Positions 62,805 through 64,000 of a stretch of 64,000 nucleotides of DNA are shown piece by piece. Position numbers and translations under genes: made by a program. The stretch comes from Sideroxyarcus sp. (GTDB lineage: Bacteria > Pseudomonadota > Gammaproteobacteria > Burkholderiales > Gallionellaceae). The DNA is taken from the NCBI GenBank assembly GCA_030652215.1, contig JAUSBC010000042.1, positions 1-64,000 of the forward strand, in the 5' to 3' direction. The notes below the pieces were generated by a model, which was given only the letters and a program-made list of their open reading frames with translations, ran no database searches and was not told the DNA's origin. Positions within the stretch are counted from its first letter, which is position 1; every line of letters begins with the position of its first letter.

Positions 62805-62893
62805 GGCTCAAACCCCCTCCAACTCCCCCTTATCAGGGGGAGAGTCAAGCCTGCTCCTCCCCTGATAAGGGGAGGTTGGGAGGGGTTTGAGCC
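62805..62893. repeat. Family F palindromic repeat
   Basis: GGCTCAAACCCCCTCC and GGAGGGGTTTGAGCC are the outer arms, with CCCCCTTATCAGGGGG / CCCCTGATAAGGGG inside. It sits between LuxR copy 2 and galE and is absent from the equivalent place in copy 1. Confidence 0.82.
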
Positions 62894-62991
62894 CAACAAT
62901 AGGTTCCAGCCTGATGGATTATCCGGGTTGAATTCTCAACGTAAACGACCTTCTACAGGATATTTGTTATTGACCAACAAAAACCCATGTT

Positions 62992-63996
62992 TTATTCAGC
63001 CTCCGCGGACATCGACTGCCAGCGCCAGGCATCGCGACACATCTCATCAATGCCGTACTGCGCCTGCCAGCCCAGCAACGTCTTTGCAAGCGAAGGGTCT
63101 GCGTAACACGCGGCAATATCGCCGGGGCGACGCCCAACAATCTTGTACGGCACTTTCTTCCCGCATGCCGCCTCGAACGCCCTAACCACATCCAGCACGC
63201 TATACCCTTGGCCGGTGCCCAGATTGGTAGTAATAATCCCTTCCGCCACCTTCAGCGCTTTAAGCGCAGCAAGGTGCCCGCGCGCCAAGTCCACCACATG
63301 AATGTAATCGCGCACCCCTGTTCCGTCATGGGTAGGATAGTCACTGCCAAACACCGATAGCTCGGCCAGCGCCCCAACAGCAACTTTCGAAATATACGGC
63401 ATCAGATTATTGGGAATTCCGTTTGGATCTTCACCGATCAAACCGGACTCATGCGCCCCGACAGGGTTGAAGTAACGCAGCAAGGCGATACGCCAGGTAG
63501 CATCGGCGAGCGCAATGTCACCCAGGATGTCTTCCACAATCAGTTTGGAGCGCCCATACGGATTGGTTGCAGAAAGAGGGAAGTCTTCGCGAATGGGCAC
63601 CGCATGCGGATCGCCATAAACAGTTGCCGAAGAGGAAAACACCAGCGTCTTCACGCCCGCTTCGGCCATTGCCTCGAACAGCACCAGACTGCCGTGAATG
63701 TTGTTGTCGTAATAACGCAATGGCTGAGCCACGGATTCACCCACCGCCTTGAGACCTGCAAAGTGAATCACAGCGTCAAATTGATAATCCGCAAATAGAG
63801 TCCGCATCGACTCGCGACTGCGAACATCGGCCTCCACAAAGTGCGGCCGACGCCCGACAATACGTTCAATACGATCAAGCACCGACACCTTGCTGTTGCA
63901 GAAATTGTCGAGGATCAAAACTTCAAACCCGGCCTGCATCAACTCGACAACTGTATGCGAACCGATGTATCCGGCGCCACCGGTAACAAGAATCAT
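62992..63996 (-). CDS. galE: UDP-glucose 4-epimerase
   Basis: A 334-residue extended SDR enzyme interconverting UDP-glucose and UDP-galactose (possibly the GlcNAc/GalNAc pair) for polysaccharide synthesis. [20 protein letters not shown] is the NAD loop; [10 protein letters not shown] and [14 protein letters not shown] give the Ser-Tyr-x3-Lys catalytic residues; [20 protein letters not shown] is typical. The ATG is 4 bases from the window edge, so the promoter is not visible. It is the intact parent of the remnant at 56875. Confidence 0.95.
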   Translation of the reverse strand: MILVTGGAGYIGSHTVVELMQAGFEVLILDNFCNSKVSVLDRIERIVGRRPHFVEADVRSRESMRTLFADYQFDAVIHFAGLKAVGESVAQPLRYYDNNIHGSLVLFEAMAEAGVKTLVFSSSATVYGDPHAVPIREDFPLSATNPYGRSKLIVEDILGDIALADATWRIALLRYFNPVGAHESGLIGEDPNGIPNNLMPYISKVAVGALAELSVFGSDYPTHDGTGVRDYIHVVDLARGHLAALKALKVAEGIITTNLGTGQGYSVLDVVRAFEAACGKKVPYKIVGRRPGDIAACYADPSLAKTLLGWQAQYGIDEMCRDAWRWQSMSAEAE

Positions 63997-64000
63997 AGTA

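Noticed and set aside
144-62893. CRISPR-like repeat array
   Set aside because: The repeats are dispersed palindromes of different sizes, not short regular direct repeats with spacers, and no cas genes are present.

Overview
The window looks like a chromosomal stretch of a betaproteobacterium, most likely of the Nitrosomonadales/Gallionellaceae type. The evidence is the alaA-hom-thrC block, the ispD-ispF-tsaB-rimI-udg order, PEP-CTERM surface proteins, several diguanylate cyclases, a B12-dependent ribonucleotide reductase, and very many palindromic REP-like repeats. The order is inferred from protein families and gene order; no 16S gene is present and the species cannot be named. No tRNA, rRNA, CRISPR array or prophage was seen.

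Layout. 1-4.6 kb: nadC end, trxC, a small lipoprotein, two methyltransferases, a diguanylate cyclase and a permease. 4.66-9.66 kb: a minus-strand three-gene unit with a TPR/outer-membrane barrel (Slam/DUF560-like), a FecR-domain exported protein with a C-terminal barrel-like region, and a GT41 (SPINDLY/OGT) glycosyltransferase. 10.4-15.7 kb: a PEP-CTERM protein, then thrC, hom and alaA. 15.8-20.6 kb: Mth938-like protein, MoxR ATPase, DUF58 protein, transglutaminase and queD. 20.7-28.2 kb: two GGDEF proteins and udg, rimI, tsaB, ispF, ispD. 28.4-36.5 kb: mfd, a toxin-antitoxin-like pair, an AT-richer metallo-beta-lactamase-fold gene, rlmF, and a qorB/hxlR divergent pair. 36.6-41.7 kb: two paralogous FemAB/GNAT-like genes flanking a repeat-rich PEP-CTERM protein, plus a DUF218 protein. 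41.9-49.8 kb: patB-like aminotransferase, barrel-like lipoprotein, DUF1015 protein, a giant PBP-PAS-GGDEF-EAL-BLUF protein, and a membrane-anchored lectin-like protein. 50.3-54.5 kb: nrdJ with an intein and an NrdR box. 54.9-64 kb: a duplicated block (orphan receiver, LuxR-type regulator, galE) whose copies flank three membrane acyltransferases; the first galE copy is a deleted remnant.

How it may work together. The clearest unexpected signal is regulatory. Both LuxR-type genes have a consensus sigma-54 promoter, with four TGACG-type repeats spaced exactly 11 bp about 120-160 bp upstream of the start site. Both orphan receiver genes and both PEP-CTERM genes have a palindrome of the form GTAC-N4-GTAC (GCAC-N4-GTGC in one) exactly 24-25 bp upstream of a -10-like hexamer. 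I infer a cascade of sigma-54 activator, then LuxR regulators, then PEP-CTERM surface proteins and receivers. A weaker fifth site lies upstream of the Slam-like/FecR/GT41 unit. Other notable items are palindromic repeats inserted in frame inside mfd and the uracil-DNA glycosylase gene, and a 62-nt hairpin element present twice with compensatory base changes.
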